The position numbers and the translations under genes are program-made. The notes under the pieces are model-generated. The model was not told the DNA's origin. It saw only the letters and a list, made by a program, of their open reading frames with translations, and made no database searches. A stretch of 64,000 nt of DNA from Phaeovibrio sulfidiphilus (GTDB lineage Bacteria; Pseudomonadota; Alphaproteobacteria; Rhodospirillales; Rhodospirillaceae), in NCBI RefSeq assembly GCF_014861485.1, contig NZ_JACZHT010000001.1, positions 1 to 64,000 on the forward strand. The letters are read 5' to 3'. Each line of letters begins with the position of its first letter. The first letter of the stretch is position 1. Below are positions 18,390-31,646 of the stretch, in pieces.

Positions 18390-19103
18390 TCAGGCCGCTG
18401 CGCCACCGCCATCCAGACCGGGGGCCGGAGCGGACGAGCCGTCCGGAACCGAAGACGCTCCGGTGGCCGGCGCCGCAGCGCTTTCGTCTGCCTCGGAGGC
18501 CGCGCGGGCCTTCCCGGCCGCATCCGCAAGCAAACGGGCCACAGCCTCCGCGTCGTGAACCGAGCGCATCATGGGCTGGGAAAACTTCACGTGCCAGGGG
18601 CGGGCGTTGGGCCACAGCGTGAAATACGCAATGCGCACCGGCGGCTTCAGCGCAAGGGGAATGTCCCCGGTGCCGTCCCGGTGCAGCCTGAGAGCCGCTG
18701 ACTCGATGGAGGTAAAGGGCAGGTTGATGGTCCGCGGGACCACCAGGCCGAAGTGCAGGACCACACGCTTCGAGGTGATCGTGTAGATCGTTCCCCGGGC
18801 GGTGAACCAGGCATAGCCGAACACCAGAAGAAGAACAAAGCACGCAGGTGCAATGAGAGGCACCGCGGAGACCAGTGCGTCCTGGAAGGAGACCGGAGCC
18901 TCCACCCGGAACATGGCCTCCGCGATGTCCCAGACGAACAGGACCACGAAGTACGCTGCAATCAGCCGGACGTGATAGGCCCGGACAACAAGACCGAGCC
19001 ACTCCGGAGACCCCTGCCAGAGGAGATCCTCACCGTCCGGCAGGGCGCTCGGCAAGCCCTTGATGGGAGAGGGCTCAACGAAATCATCGTGGTCAAAGCT
19101 CAT
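18390..19103 (-). CDS. puhB: photosynthetic complex assembly protein PuhB (237 aa)
   Basis: Inner-membrane assembly factor for the reaction centre. The opening is typical of PuhB: LPDGEDLLWQGSPEW, then an early helix pair (about 38-58 and 78-100), then a PH-like domain with TITSKRVVLHFGLVVPRTINLPFTSIESA. The last ~45 residues are an Ala/Ser/Pro-rich low-complexity tail. It starts 6 bases after the puhA stop, so it is co-translated within the operon. Length is slightly above the usual ~215 because of the tail. Confidence 0.9.
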   Translation of the reverse strand: MSFDHDDFVEPSPIKGLPSALPDGEDLLWQGSPEWLGLVVRAYHVRLIAAYFVVLFVWDIAEAMFRVEAPVSFQDALVSAVPLIAPACFVLLLVFGYAWFTARGTIYTITSKRVVLHFGLVVPRTINLPFTSIESAALRLHRDGTGDIPLALKPPVRIAYFTLWPNARPWHVKFSQPMMRSVHDAEAVARLLADAAGKARAASEADESAAAPATGASSVPDGSSAPAPGLDGGGAAA

Positions 19104-19109
19104 CGTATG

Positions 19110-19850
19110 TTACCAGACCGTCTTCGTGTACAGACCGCCGCCGGAGAAGTAGCCGAGAATACGGTCTTCCTGACGGAGGGTGATGGTGCTGCCGCCGATC
19201 TTCGGCGCCGCATTGAAGTGCGCGCTGTCAACCGCCGAGACGTAAACCGTACGCTTCTTCGCGTCCAGAACGCCACGGGTGAAGGGCACCAGAACCGATC
19301 CGACCTGGTAGTAGCGGATCATGCATTCCGGCCGGTCGATCCACACGTCGGTGACCTCGCCCACGACGACACCGTCCGCCGCCACGACCTTCATGCCGCG
19401 GGGGTCCGGATCGTTCGGAGCCAGCCAGTACGTGGAATCGCTGGAAATCGGAATAATGCGGGGGCTGCCGTCCCACATGGGATCGGGAATATCCGCACGC
19501 TCGGTCCAGGCTGCGGGACCCACACCGTCAATGATGGGATCGCCCGTCGGGATCAGCGGAGAACCCGCCCAGCGCCGCGACGGAGCGGCCTTGACCGGAC
19601 GCGTATCGCGCTCGTCATTCGGAACCGTGTAGGTGCGGTTCCGGGCAAGGTGGAAGGTCTTCGGGTCGCACATGGCGTGCGGGCCCATGGCCTCCAGCTC
19701 ACCGGAGAGATCGTGCTCGAGAGGATAGCCCTCGCGACGGTCCTCCATGCGCAGATAGACGATCAGCCAGAAAACAAAGGTAACGAAAAAGATCGCGGTA
19801 ACGAGCGTTGCTACGTCAAAGTTACCGACGAGATGGCCAACATAATTCAT
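19110..19850 (-). CDS. puhA: photosynthetic reaction centre H subunit (246 aa)
   Basis: Caps the cytoplasmic side of the L/M reaction centre and controls proton delivery to QB. One transmembrane helix (about residues 13-35, LVTAIFFVTFVFWLIVYLR) is followed by a cytoplasmic domain with REGYPLE, FHLA, GDPIIDGVGPAAW and the PRC-barrel-like DVWIDRPECMIRYYQV. The start at 19850 is supported by AGGAGG upstream; the frame is open 47 codons further but the added part is not protein-like. It lies 22 bases after lhaA. Confidence 0.97.
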   Translation of the reverse strand: MNYVGHLVGNFDVATLVTAIFFVTFVFWLIVYLRMEDRREGYPLEHDLSGELEAMGPHAMCDPKTFHLARNRTYTVPNDERDTRPVKAAPSRRWAGSPLIPTGDPIIDGVGPAAWTERADIPDPMWDGSPRIIPISSDSTYWLAPNDPDPRGMKVVAADGVVVGEVTDVWIDRPECMIRYYQVGSVLVPFTRGVLDAKKRTVYVSAVDSAHFNAAPKIGGSTITLRQEDRILGYFSGGGLYTKTVW

Positions 19851-19872
19851 GGCATAGCCTCCTGAAGTGCGC

Positions 19873-21636
19873 CTAGCCCGGAAGCCCGGAGAGCCCGAAA
19901 CGGCCCCGTGGCAGGCCTGTCCCGCCAGATCCCTGGCGAGCAAGGGGTAGGATGACCACCACTGTGGCAATAAGCAATACAATTTCGACAAAATAGACGC
20001 ACAGGAACCCGCCGTAAGCCGCGGCCTTCGGGCTCAGCATCAGGGACAGGATGCCCTCAAAGACCCACTGGAACACACCGCCCAGAAGGGTCGCGCCGCC
20101 CATGGCCGTGGCCTGCACGGCGCCCCAGGCGCCCAGGGTCAGGCCCGCATCCCAGTCCTCGGCCAGGGACATGGCCGCCGTCAGGGTGCCGACGGCGAAC
20201 AGGCCGCCGCCCAGCCCCACCAGGATCGAGCCCAGGTAGTACAGCATGGCGGACGAGAGCAGGCCCGAGAGGATCACGCAGACAAAGGCCGGAATCCCCA
20301 CCACAAGCCCGATGGTGGACAGCTGGAGCGGACCGAATCCGCTCTCCAGGACCTTGGCGGACAAGCCGAAACCCAGAAGCGAGCCGAAGGCGAAGAACGC
20401 CGTCAGCAGCGTTGTGGCCGAGACCTTCAGGTCCAGAACCTTGCCGCCGAAGGGCTCCAGCAGGATGTCCTGCATGGAAAACGCCGCCGTGCCCAGGAAG
20501 ATCGAGAGCAGAAGGGTCTTCAGGTAGGGCTGTTCGGAGAACCGGGCCCAGGCCTCGCGGAAATCGGGCTCGGGGGCCTCGTCATCGGGCCGGATGCGGC
20601 CCGGATCCCGGGGCTCCTGCTTCCAGAGCGCCACCAGGTTCAGGATCAGGGTCAGCACGCCCACGGACTGGATGGTCCGGATCAGGGCCGTCTCGCTGAA
20701 GGGCGAGAGCATGTAGCTGAAGAAGAAGCTGGCCAGGATCATGCCCACCAGCAGCATGACGTACATCAGCGCCACCACCCGGGGGCGGCGGGATTCGTCA
20801 GCCAGATCGGTGGCCAGCGCCAGACCCGCGGTCTGGGTGGTGTGGAAGCCGAGCCCCACCATCAGGAAGGCCGCAGCCCCGCCCAGATAGCCGCCCAGAA
20901 GGCCGTAGGAGGAGTTCCCCTCCCCCGTCAGCAGCATGAGCGCAAAGGGCATCAGGGCCAGCCCCAGGAACTGGGACAAGGTGCCAAGCCAGATGAACGG
21001 CACCCGCCGCCAGCCGATAAAGGACCGGAAATGGTCGGACTTGAAGCCGATCAGGATCCGGAACGGGGCGAACAGGATGGGCAGCGCCACCATGATGGCG
21101 ATGGCGAAAATGGGGATATTCATCTCCACGTTCATGACCCGGTTCAGGGTTCCCGTCAGGAGAACCATGGCCATGCCCACAGAGATCTGGAACAGGGACA
21201 GCCGCAGAAGCCGGTTCAGGGGCAGTCCGTCGGAGGCCGCGTCCGCAAACGGCAGATACTTGGGCGCAAGCGTGCCCCAGGCCGAGGCCAGGGTCCGCCC
21301 GGTGCGGGCCGCCCCGTCCACCAGGTGGTCTTTCTGCTCGAATCCCTCGCGGGCGGGCAGCTGGACAAAATCGGCGGCGGACTCGGCTTTCGAGGCCCAG
21401 CCCTCCAGTTTCTTCTGGAAGCGGTCAAGGACACCGCCCCCGGCGGCGCCCTCCCCGTCCCCGGGGGCTCCGTCGTCCGCCCCCGCGCTGCCGGACTGCA
21501 CACGTCCCGCCATATCGCCCGCCTTGCGGACAACGTTTTTCCACAGCGCCCCTGACTTCTCCCCCAGGTCCTGGCCCAGAGTCCCAAGTTTCGCGCGCCA
21601 TTCGGGCGTATCAGTGTCGTCCGGCTTGTTGGTCAT
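19873..21636 (-). CDS. lhaA: LH1 assembly protein LhaA (PucC/BCD family, MFS-like), 587 aa
   Basis: A twelve-helix membrane protein that assists bacteriochlorophyll delivery and LH1 assembly. The family region begins near residue 117 with LAPKYLPFADAASDGLPLNRLLRLSLFQISVGMA and includes the loops GFKSDHFRSFIGWRRVPFIW and GLGFHTTQTAGLALATDLA. The first ~115 residues are an extra hydrophilic segment rich in Gly, Ala, Asp and Lys with amphipathic stretches, making this protein clearly longer than the usual ~480. The start overlaps the bchM stop (ATGA), so translation is coupled and an upstream start is unlikely; a downstream start inside the extension cannot be excluded. PucC is an alternative family name, but position next to puhA favours LhaA. 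Confidence 0.93.
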   Translation of the reverse strand: MTNKPDDTDTPEWRAKLGTLGQDLGEKSGALWKNVVRKAGDMAGRVQSGSAGADDGAPGDGEGAAGGGVLDRFQKKLEGWASKAESAADFVQLPAREGFEQKDHLVDGAARTGRTLASAWGTLAPKYLPFADAASDGLPLNRLLRLSLFQISVGMAMVLLTGTLNRVMNVEMNIPIFAIAIMVALPILFAPFRILIGFKSDHFRSFIGWRRVPFIWLGTLSQFLGLALMPFALMLLTGEGNSSYGLLGGYLGGAAAFLMVGLGFHTTQTAGLALATDLADESRRPRVVALMYVMLLVGMILASFFFSYMLSPFSETALIRTIQSVGVLTLILNLVALWKQEPRDPGRIRPDDEAPEPDFREAWARFSEQPYLKTLLLSIFLGTAAFSMQDILLEPFGGKVLDLKVSATTLLTAFFAFGSLLGFGLSAKVLESGFGPLQLSTIGLVVGIPAFVCVILSGLLSSAMLYYLGSILVGLGGGLFAVGTLTAAMSLAEDWDAGLTLGAWGAVQATAMGGATLLGGVFQWVFEGILSLMLSPKAAAYGGFLCVYFVEIVLLIATVVVILPLARQGSGGTGLPRGRFGLSGLPG

Positions 21637-22333
21637 TTCGGAAGAAGCTCCAGTGCCTGGGAGATATAGAAGCCTTTCACCACGCGGGCGGTGCGGCCAA
21701 TTTTCCAGCCCTTCAGGCCGGGCTCGTTACGGATGGCCTCGTGGAAGCGCTCTTCCGCGAGGGGGATGATCCGGGGCGAGCGGTCCGACTTGGGAAACAG
21801 CTTGCCGATCACGTGCATCGTCGCCAGAAGCGGCGTGCGCGGAGCATACGTGAACACGATCGAGCCCCGGACGTGGGGCGCCCAGTTGGCCAGAACCCGG
21901 ACCGTGTCGTTCAGGTCGTAGTGGATCAGGCAGTCCATGGCCACGATGTGGTCGAAGTCCCCGTAGACGGGCGCAAACGCGTCTCCGACCTTCAGCTCCA
22001 GGGAGCCCTTGAGCACCTCGCCCGTGGCCCGCTCCACACCCACGTCGATCAGGGTGCGCGACAGGTCCACGCCCACCACGTCGGCGCCCCGGCGGGCCGC
22101 CTCGATGGAGAGCATGGCCGGGCCGCAGCCGGCGTCAAACAGGCTCTGGCCCGCAAGATCGGCGGGAAGCCAGGACAGAAGGGTGCTGCGCATCCGGTCC
22201 CGCCCCTCGCGCACCGTCTGGCGGATGCGGTTCAGGGGGGAGTTGGACGTCATCTGCGCCCACTTGTGGGCGGCCTGGCGATCGAAGTAGTGCTCGACCT
22301 CGCCGCGGCGCTGTTCATAGGCGGGATCGTGCA

Positions 22334-22334
<1 letters not shown>
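21633..22334 (-). CDS. bchM: magnesium-protoporphyrin IX O-methyltransferase (233 aa)
   Basis: Methylates the C13 propionate of Mg-protoporphyrin IX using S-adenosylmethionine, the step after magnesium chelation. Motif I of class I methyltransferases is LFDAGCGPAMLSIEAARRGADVVGVDLS; further family marks are IVAMDCLIHYD and VFTYAPRTPLLA. Length is normal. It is the sixth gene of the operon; its ATG shares a base with the bchL stop (TGATG) and its own stop overlaps the lhaA start. Its substrate is made by the BchH chelatase encoded two genes upstream. Confidence 0.96.
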
Positions 22335-23266
<932 letters not shown>

Positions 23267-26200
23267 CTAGGCGGCGTCCTCCGACACGTTCTCCATGGCG
23301 TCCTCGAGCTCCTCGGAAGCGTTGCGAAGCGCTTCCAGGGTGGCCTCGTCGGGCTCCCAGTACTTGCGCTCGTGGGCTTCCAGCAGGCGGTTGGCCACCC
23401 GGGCCGAGGCCTGGGGGTTCAGCTTGCCCAGACGCTCGCGCATCTTCTCGTCGAGCATGAAGGTCTCGGTGATGTGCTGGTAGACCCAGGGCGCGACCTG
23501 CCCGGTGGTCGCCGACCAGCCCAGGGTGTTGGTCACGTGGGCCTCGATCTGGCGCACACCCTCGTAGCCGTGCTCCAGCATGCCCTCGTACCACTTGGGG
23601 TTCAGGACACGGGTGCGGGTCTCGAGAGCCACCTGCTCCGCCAGCGAGCGGACCTTGCCGTCGCCCTTGGTCTGGTCGCCGATGTAGACCGGAACCTCCT
23701 CGCCGCCCTTCGCCCGGGACACGGCCTTGGAGATGCCGCCCAGGGTGTCGAAGTAGTGGTCGATGGTGGTGACGCCCAGCTCCATGGATTCCAGGTTCTG
23801 GTAGGCCAGGTCCACGTCCGAGAGCATGGTCTGGAACAGCTCGGCCTGCGCCTGCGAGCGACCGTTGACCCCGTAGGCGAAGCTCTTGCGCCGGGTGAAG
23901 GTGTCGGCCAGCTCGTCGCCGCCCTCCCAGCGCCCGGAGTCCACAAGCAGGTTCACGTTCGAGCCGTAGGCTCCGTCCGCGTTCGAGAACACCCGCAGCG
24001 CGGCCGTCTCGAAGTCACAGCCCTGCTTGGCCATGTAGGCCAGGGTGTGCTTGCGCACGAAGTTCATCTCGTCGGGCTCGTCGGCGCGGGCGGCAAGCAG
24101 GGCCGCCTCTGCCAGCAGACGGGTCTGGAGCGGCAGAAGGTCGCGGAAAATGCCCGACAGGGTCATGACCACATCCACGCGGGGACGGGTCATCTCCTCG
24201 GCCGGGATCAGTTCCGCCCCGCACAGGCGCCCGTAGTTGTCGAACCGGGGACGCGTGCCCATCAGGGACAGGGCCTGGGCCACGGGGACACCCTCGTTCT
24301 TGAGATTGTCCGCGCCCCACAGGACCATGGCGACGGTCTCGGGGCAGGCGCCACCGTTGTCCGCCTTGTGGCGCTCGATGATCAGGTCCGCGTGACGGCG
24401 ACCGTCCTCCATCGCGTAGCGCGACGGAATGCGGAACGGATCGAAGCCGTGCATGTTGCGTCCCGTGGGCAGAACCGCGGGGGAGCGCAGCAGGTCGCCG
24501 CCGGGGGCCGGGCGCACATAGCGGCCGTCCAGCGCCACAACCAGGGCCGGAAGCTCGTGATCCTCGGACAGGAGCCCGTTGATGCGGGCCAGATCCGCCC
24601 AGGCCTCGCGGGCCTTCTCGTCCTTTCCGGCGATCTTCTCGGGCTTCTCCCCGGCGAAAAGACGGTCCAGATCCTCTTTCGAGGCCTTGAAGCCGTGGGT
24701 CGCCTCGCACATGGCGCCCAGAAGATCCTTGCGCTCGTCCGCCGACGGCGGCTTGCCGATCACGTGCAGGCCGAAGGGAATGTTGGTCTGCTCGACCTCA
24801 AGCAGCTTGGTCCAGAGCTCGTCCACCTTGTGAGCCGCATCCTCGCCCCAGAGGGGTTCGGCCTCGGCCAGTTCCAGCTCGGCGGCCTGGGCCTGGATCA
24901 CGTCGATCATGCGGAAACGCTCGCTCTCGTCGTCGTCCGGGCCGCTGGAGCGCCAGCGCTGGAGCGAGGACTTGAGCTCCTGGAGCCCCTTGTGCAGACC
25001 GGCCTCGGTCACGGAGGGCGTCAGGTAGGTGATGAGCGTGGCCGACCCGCGCCGCTTGGCCAGCGAGCCCTCGGACGGGTTGTTCGAGGCGTAGAAGTAG
25101 AAGTTCGGCAGATCCCCGATCAGACGCTCGGGCCAGCACTTGCCGGACAGGGCCGTCTGCTTGCCGGGCATGAACTCCAGCGCGCCGTGCATGCCGAAGT
25201 GCAGCACCGCGTCCACGTCCATCACCTCGCGCAGGTAGCGGTAGAACGCCGCAAACGCGTGGGTGGGCGCAAAACCGCGCTCGAACAGAAGGCGCATGGG
25301 GTCACCCTCGTAGCCGAAGGTCGGCTGGATGCCCACAAACACATTCCCGAACTGCTGGCCCAGGACAAAGATCGTGGCGCCGTCCGTCAGGTCACGGCCG
25401 GGAGCCGAGCCCCACTGGGCCTCGATGTCCGCCAGGTACTTCTCGCGCCGGACGTGGTCGTCCGTGGGGATGCGCACATGCACGTTGGCAGGCGCACCGA
25501 ACTTGGAGGCATTGCCGCCCTGGATCATCTTGCGCAGGGCGTCCGGGCTTTCCGGAACCTCGCCCACGTCGTAGCCCTCGGCCTTCATGCGGTTGAGGGT
25601 GTTGAACAGGGACTCGTAGACCGAAAGATAGGCCGCCGTTCCCGTCGCCCCCGCGTTGGGCGGGAAGTTGAACAGGATAATGGCCACCTTGCGATCCTGC
25701 CGCGCCTTCCGGCGCAGGCGGATCATCTTCAGCACACGGCCCACCAGGGTCTCGACCCGCTCGGGCTCGGCGCACATCTCGTGGCCCTGCCGGTCGTCGG
25801 CGCCATCGGCCCGGCCCCCGTACAGCATGGGGTTGATGCAGCCGTCCAGCTCGGGAATGGCCATCATCATGGTGGCTTCCACGGGCATCAGGCCGCGCTC
25901 CGACTCCTTCCACTGGGAGAGGGTCTGGAACTCCACCGCCATGGTGGTCATGTAGGGCACGTCCAGCCGGGAGAGGATCTCCTCGGCGGCGTGGGAGTCG
26001 TTGTAGGCCGGTCCGCCCACCAGGGAGAACCCGGTCAGGGACAGAAGCAGGTCGATGGTGGGACGGCCCGCCTTGTCGAAGAAGAACTCCTCGACCGCCG
26101 GGCGGTTGTCGAGCCCGGCCGCGTAGGCCGGAATGACCCGCAGGCCCTTCTCCTCGAGGGCCGTGATGACCGCGTCATAGTGCTCGGTGTTGCCCGCCAG

Positions 26201-26977
26201 AACGTAGGAGCGCATCAGCAGAAGGCCCACCGTTCCCTTCGAGCCATCCACCGCCGGCAGATGGGAGAGGTCGTCCGTCACCCGGGTCTCGAGCCGCGGG
26301 TGGTAGAGACCGGTTTCCGGGTACTCCACCGGCGCTGCGGGCTTGAGGGTGCCCTTCAGGTGGGCGTGGCGCCCCCGTGCGTAGCGGTCGATCAGGAAGC
26401 GGACCATGTTGACCAGGTTGTCGTCGGACCCGGCCAGCCAGTACTGGAGCGCGATGAAATAGGCCCGCAGGTCCTGGGCCTTGCCGGGAATCAGGCGCAG
26501 CAGCTTGGGCAGCCGCTTGAGCATGGCCATCTGGTTTGCGCCGCCCTCCGAGCTCTTGCCCTTGTCGCCGCGCAGGCGCTTGAGCATGGCCAGGGGGCCG
26601 CGGTTCGCGCCCTCGAAGGTGAAGTCGCCCATCTTGGTCAGATTGACGATCTGCCCCTCCGCCAGCGCACCGAACAGCGCGTAGCAGTGGTCGCGGCGCG
26701 CCTCGAGGGCGGGCCGGATGGCCTGGATCTGGTCGTCCAGGAACAGCATGGTGGCGACGATGATGTCGGCCTGGCCGACGTCCGCAACCGCCTGCTCGAG
26801 GGCACGGGGATTGTCCGCCCACTCGACGGCGGCGTGCATGTTCAGCTCGATCCCCGGAATGTCCCGCACCAGATCCGCGCGGGCCCGTGCGACGGCACCG
26901 GCAAGGTGCCCGTCCAGGGTGATAATAACGACGCGCAGGGGCGCGCGCCGGTCAGCTTCCGAAATGGGCTTTTGCAT
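23267..26977 (-). CDS. bchH: magnesium chelatase subunit H (1236 aa)
   Basis: The porphyrin-binding catalytic subunit of Mg-chelatase, inserting Mg2+ into protoporphyrin IX together with BchI and BchD, which are not encoded in this window. The chain shows the CobN/Mg-chelatase architecture: an N-terminal DUF3479-type region, then blocks such as [37 protein letters not shown] (here [14 protein letters not shown]), [11 protein letters not shown] and [14 protein letters not shown]. Length is normal for the family (~1200). The start overlaps the bchB 3' end by 26 bases. The opposite strand is open for nearly the same length, but that frame is a GC-driven shadow. Confidence 0.98.
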   Translation of the reverse strand: MQKPISEADRRAPLRVVIITLDGHLAGAVARARADLVRDIPGIELNMHAAVEWADNPRALEQAVADVGQADIIVATMLFLDDQIQAIRPALEARRDHCYALFGALAEGQIVNLTKMGDFTFEGANRGPLAMLKRLRGDKGKSSEGGANQMAMLKRLPKLLRLIPGKAQDLRAYFIALQYWLAGSDDNLVNMVRFLIDRYARGRHAHLKGTLKPAAPVEYPETGLYHPRLETRVTDDLSHLPAVDGSKGTVGLLLMRSYVLAGNTEHYDAVITALEEKGLRVIPAYAAGLDNRPAVEEFFFDKAGRPTIDLLLSLTGFSLVGGPAYNDSHAAEEILSRLDVPYMTTMAVEFQTLSQWKESERGLMPVEATMMMAIPELDGCINPMLYGGRADGADDRQGHEMCAEPERVETLVGRVLKMIRLRRKARQDRKVAIILFNFPPNAGATGTAAYLSVYESLFNTLNRMKAEGYDVGEVPESPDALRKMIQGGNASKFGAPANVHVRIPTDDHVRREKYLADIEAQWGSAPGRDLTDGATIFVLGQQFGNVFVGIQPTFGYEGDPMRLLFERGFAPTHAFAAFYRYLREVMDVDAVLHFGMHGALEFMPGKQTALSGKCWPERLIGDLPNFYFYASNNPSEGSLAKRRGSATLITYLTPSVTEAGLHKGLQELKSSLQRWRSSGPDDDESERFRMIDVIQAQAAELELAEAEPLWGEDAAHKVDELWTKLLEVEQTNIPFGLHVIGKPPSADERKDLLGAMCEATHGFKASKEDLDRLFAGEKPEKIAGKDEKAREAWADLARINGLLSEDHELPALVVALDGRYVRPAPGGDLLRSPAVLPTGRNMHGFDPFRIPSRYAMEDGRRHADLIIERHKADNGGACPETVAMVLWGADNLKNEGVPVAQALSLMGTRPRFDNYGRLCGAELIPAEEMTRPRVDVVMTLSGIFRDLLPLQTRLLAEAALLAARADEPDEMNFVRKHTLAYMAKQGCDFETAALRVFSNADGAYGSNVNLLVDSGRWEGGDELADTFTRRKSFAYGVNGRSQAQAELFQTMLSDVDLAYQNLESMELGVTTIDHYFDTLGGISKAVSRAKGGEEVPVYIGDQTKGDGKVRSLAEQVALETRTRVLNPKWYEGMLEHGYEGVRQIEAHVTNTLGWSATTGQVAPWVYQHITETFMLDEKMRERLGKLNPQASARVANRLLEAHERKYWEPDEATLEALRNASEELEDAMENVSEDAA

Positions 26978-28562
26978 CGTAGAGCGTCTCTATAGAAATG
27001 CGCGCAAGACCGCGTTCCGCAGCGTAGCGCTCCGTGTTACGACGTGCCTTCCCCCGTACGAAGAAGGGGATCTTTTTCAGCTCGCGTTCCGCTTCGGGCT
27101 CCCAGACAGGCGCCCCGTCACCCGAGGCCCCGCCGGATGCGGACGACGGGCTGTCCCCGTCGGCTTCCGCCACAGCGGTCGCGGGCTCTGCCAGTGCCTC
27201 GTCGCCGCGGGGGACAACGCCCCCCACAAGGTGCGACGCACCGGCGCCCGCGTGGAACTCGAAGTCCTCACGGAACATGCCAAGCAGGTGTTCTTCCAGC
27301 CCCATCATAAGCGGATGGACCCAGGTATCAAACAGTACGTTTGCTCCCTCGACACCCATCTGCGGTGCGTAGCGGGCCGGAAAGTCCTGGACGTGGACGG
27401 GCGAACTGATCACCGCACAGGGAACACCCAGCCGCTTGGCAATGTGGCGTTCCATCTGGGTTCCCAGAACGATCTCCGGGCGGGCCTCCTCAATGGCGGC
27501 CTCCACCTCCAGGTAGTCGTCAGAAATCAGGGCCTCGACGCCGTACTTTTCGGCGCAGGCCCGCACGTCCCGGGCAAACTCCCGGGAGTACGTCCCAAGC
27601 CCCACCACGGCAAACCCCATCTCCTCGGCGGCAACCCGGGCACAGGCCATCACGTGGGTTGCGTCGCCGAACAGGAAAACACGCTTTCCTGTCAGGTAGT
27701 TGGAGTCCACCGAGCGGGAATACCAGGGCATCCGCAGGCGGGGATCGTCCAGCGCGGGGACGGTCTCCAGCCCCGCCACCCGGGCGACCTCGGCCAGGAA
27801 GTCCCGCGTGGCGCCCACACCGATGGGCACCGTGCGCACCGAGGGCTGGCCGAACGCGCGCTCCAGGAACCGGGCGGCGGTGTCGGCAATCTCGGGGTAG
27901 AGGACAACGTTGAAATCCGCCTCGCCCAGGCGCGCCAGGTCATGGGCGCTGGCCCCGAGGGGCGCGACCACGTTCACCCGGACGCCGCACAGGTCCAGCA
28001 GCTTGCGGACCTCCTCGACGTCGTCGCGGTTCCGGAATCCGAGGGAAATCGGGCCCAGGATGTTGCACGAGGGGGCTGCCCCCTCGGGCCGGGGCGGACG
28101 CTTGCCCCCCGGCGGAGCCTTGGGCCCCGCAATGCCGCGCACCAGGGAGTGGAACGCCTCGGAGGCACCCCAGTTGTCCTTGCGCATGTACGAGGGCAGC
28201 TTGAGGGGCACCACGGGCACGGGCAGGCCCACGGCCTTTCCGAGCCCGCCCGGATCGTCCTGGAGAAGCTCGCCCGTGCAGGTCTCGGCCGTCAGGATCA
28301 CCTGGGGCCTGAAGCGCTCGTAGGCCTTTCTCAGGGTGTCCTGGAACAGGGCGGCGGAATCCCCGCCCATGTCGCGGGCGTCAAAGCTGCTGTAGGTCAC
28401 CGCCGGGCGCGAGGGCCGGCGCTCGACCATGGTAAACAGAAGGTCGGCGTAGGAATCCCCGGACGGCGCGTGAAGGACGCAGTGGACGCCCTTCATCGAC
28501 GACGCAACCCGGATGGCCCCCATGTGGGGCGGTCCCTCGTAAGTCCAGACCGTCAAGTGCAT
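26952..28562 (-). CDS. bchB: light-independent protochlorophyllide reductase subunit B (536 aa)
   Basis: With BchN forms the catalytic heterotetramer that reduces ring D of protochlorophyllide in the dark. The N-terminus [16 protein letters not shown] is diagnostic, and Asp36 (in SGDSYAD) is the unusual aspartate ligand of the NB cluster. [12 protein letters not shown] and [13 protein letters not shown] follow. The C-terminal ~50 residues ([22 protein letters not shown]) are the conserved substrate-recruiting helix domain. Two low-complexity linkers (about residues 143-160, and an Ala/Asp/Ser/Gly stretch before the C-terminal domain) make it slightly longer than typical. It lies 4 bases after bchN. 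Confidence 0.97.
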   Translation of the reverse strand: MHLTVWTYEGPPHMGAIRVASSMKGVHCVLHAPSGDSYADLLFTMVERRPSRPAVTYSSFDARDMGGDSAALFQDTLRKAYERFRPQVILTAETCTGELLQDDPGGLGKAVGLPVPVVPLKLPSYMRKDNWGASEAFHSLVRGIAGPKAPPGGKRPPRPEGAAPSCNILGPISLGFRNRDDVEEVRKLLDLCGVRVNVVAPLGASAHDLARLGEADFNVVLYPEIADTAARFLERAFGQPSVRTVPIGVGATRDFLAEVARVAGLETVPALDDPRLRMPWYSRSVDSNYLTGKRVFLFGDATHVMACARVAAEEMGFAVVGLGTYSREFARDVRACAEKYGVEALISDDYLEVEAAIEEARPEIVLGTQMERHIAKRLGVPCAVISSPVHVQDFPARYAPQMGVEGANVLFDTWVHPLMMGLEEHLLGMFREDFEFHAGAGASHLVGGVVPRGDEALAEPATAVAEADGDSPSSASGGASGDGAPVWEPEAERELKKIPFFVRGKARRNTERYAAERGLARISIETLYDAKAHFGS

Positions 28563-28566
28563 GCTG

Positions 28567-30347
<1,781 letters not shown>

Positions 30348-30821
30348 CAAGACTGCCTCACTTTTGCTGGTCGCCTCCCAGGTCCGGCACAGGACAAAAA
30401 GAGGCGGGAGCCGTCGCTCTATGGGCCCCGGGACGGGGGCCCGCTCGGGGCGATACACTAGAGGCCCCCCTTGCACGGTGTCAACCGGACTGTGGGGGAA
30501 AGCCGCCCGGGCGCACGGCTTCGGCGCGTGCTGCCGGGACGGGTGCGGGCCGGGGCACCGCCCCCTGCAACGCCGGGAACAGGGACGGGGATCCGTTCAA
30601 TCCGGACGGGTTCGCGCACGGCGCCGGGACCAGCCCGGATGGCGAGTGCCAGCCCGCCGCGTGCCGGGACCGGCACCGGGCCGGACGCCGGGCCCGCCGA
30701 CGAACACCGGGCCGGTGCCAAAAACCATTTCAGGTCAAGACCGAAGAACACCCGGCCACCGGACAGGGCCGAACCCGGCGGCGCCCGTCAGGGGAGCGTC
30801 AGGCCCCGACGGCCGACGGCC
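30348..30821. other. upstream region of the photosynthesis operon
   Basis: No gene is seen between the bchF start and the ymdB-like stop. It should carry the operon's control elements. A sigma70-like promoter is visible at 30457-30484. I searched by eye for TGT-N12-ACA (PpsR/CrtJ type) sites in the first 150 bases upstream of bchF and found no perfect copy. The part from about 30490 to 30820 is very GC-rich without recognisable structure. Confidence 0.5.
30457..30484 (-). promoter_or_regulatory. candidate sigma70 promoter of bchF operon
   Basis: On the minus strand a perfect TTGACA (30484-30479), a 16-base spacer and TCTAGT (30462-30457, 4 of 6). Transcription would start about 100 bases before the bchF GTG. 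Confidence 0.45.
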
Positions 30822-31646
30822 TCAGGGCGCGGCTCCCTGAAATCCGGTGGGCGTCAGGCTGCCGCCGATGCGAATGGGCTCGACCGCCAGGGCCAGGCCG
30901 GTCCGCTCGTCGGTCTCCACAAACAGCCCGCAGACTGTGGCCGCGCCCTCGGCAGGCGTGAGCCGCTCGGTCGGGGTCTTGCGCACAAAACGGTGGATGG
31001 ACGAGCCCTTCACCATGCCGATGACCGAATCATAGTCGCCGCACATCCCGGCGTCGGTCATGTAGGCCGTTCCGCCGGCCAGAATATGGTGGTCGGCCGT
31101 GGGCACGTGGGTGTGGCCACCCACCACAAGGGACACCCGGCCATCGCAGTAGTGCCCGATGGCCATTTTCTCGCTGGTGGCCTCCGCATGGACGTCCACC
31201 ACGATGGCGTTCACCCGGCCCGAGAGGGGGTGGCGGGCCAGAATCTCGTCCACAATCCGGAAGGGGCAGTCGAGAGGCTCCATGAACAGGCGCCCCATGA
31301 CCTGAAGCACCAGAGCCTTGCGCCCCCGGCCCACGTCCACGACTACCGCACCCACACCGGGCGTGCCCTCGGGGAAGTTGGCCGGGCGGATCACCCGGTG
31401 TTCCCGGTCGATATAGGGGATCAGGTCGCGCTGGTCCCAGACGTGGTTGCCCATGGTGATCACGTCCACGCCGCCCGCGAGGAAGGTCTCGGCATGCTTG
31501 GCGCCGAGCCCGAACCCATGGGTCGCGTTTTCAGCGCAGACCACCACCAGGTCCGCCCGGTAGTGCTCGCGCATGGACGGAAGAACGTTCAGGAGAGCGT
31601 CACGACCCGTGCGCCCGACCACGTCCCCGAAATACAAAATCCTCAT
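30822..31646 (-). CDS. YmdB-family metallophosphoesterase (TIGR00282; 274 aa)
   Basis: A calcineurin-like metallophosphoesterase; characterised relatives cleave 2',3'-cyclic or 3',5'-cyclic nucleotides. Metal-binding motifs are all present: FGDVVGRTGRDAL at the N-terminus, MGNHVWDQRD (Asn-His), VDVHAEATSEK and GGHTHVPTAD near residue 200. The start at 31646 gives the usual MRILYFGD opening and overlaps the stop of the upstream 5-FCL gene (ATGA); the frame is open 16 codons further. This pairing with the 5-formyltetrahydrofolate cyclo-ligase gene is common in alphaproteobacteria. The cellular substrate is not established. Confidence 0.92.
   Translation of the reverse strand: MRILYFGDVVGRTGRDALLNVLPSMREHYRADLVVVCAENATHGFGLGAKHAETFLAGGVDVITMGNHVWDQRDLIPYIDREHRVIRPANFPEGTPGVGAVVVDVGRGRKALVLQVMGRLFMEPLDCPFRIVDEILARHPLSGRVNAIVVDVHAEATSEKMAIGHYCDGRVSLVVGGHTHVPTADHHILAGGTAYMTDAGMCGDYDSVIGMVKGSSIHRFVRKTPTERLTPAEGAATVCGLFVETDERTGLALAVEPIRIGGSLTPTGFQGAAP

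Noticed and set aside
30348-30560. PpsR/CrtJ operator TGT-N12-ACA upstream of bchF
   Set aside because: No pair with the exact spacing was found by eye in this interval; more distant or degenerate sites cannot be excluded.
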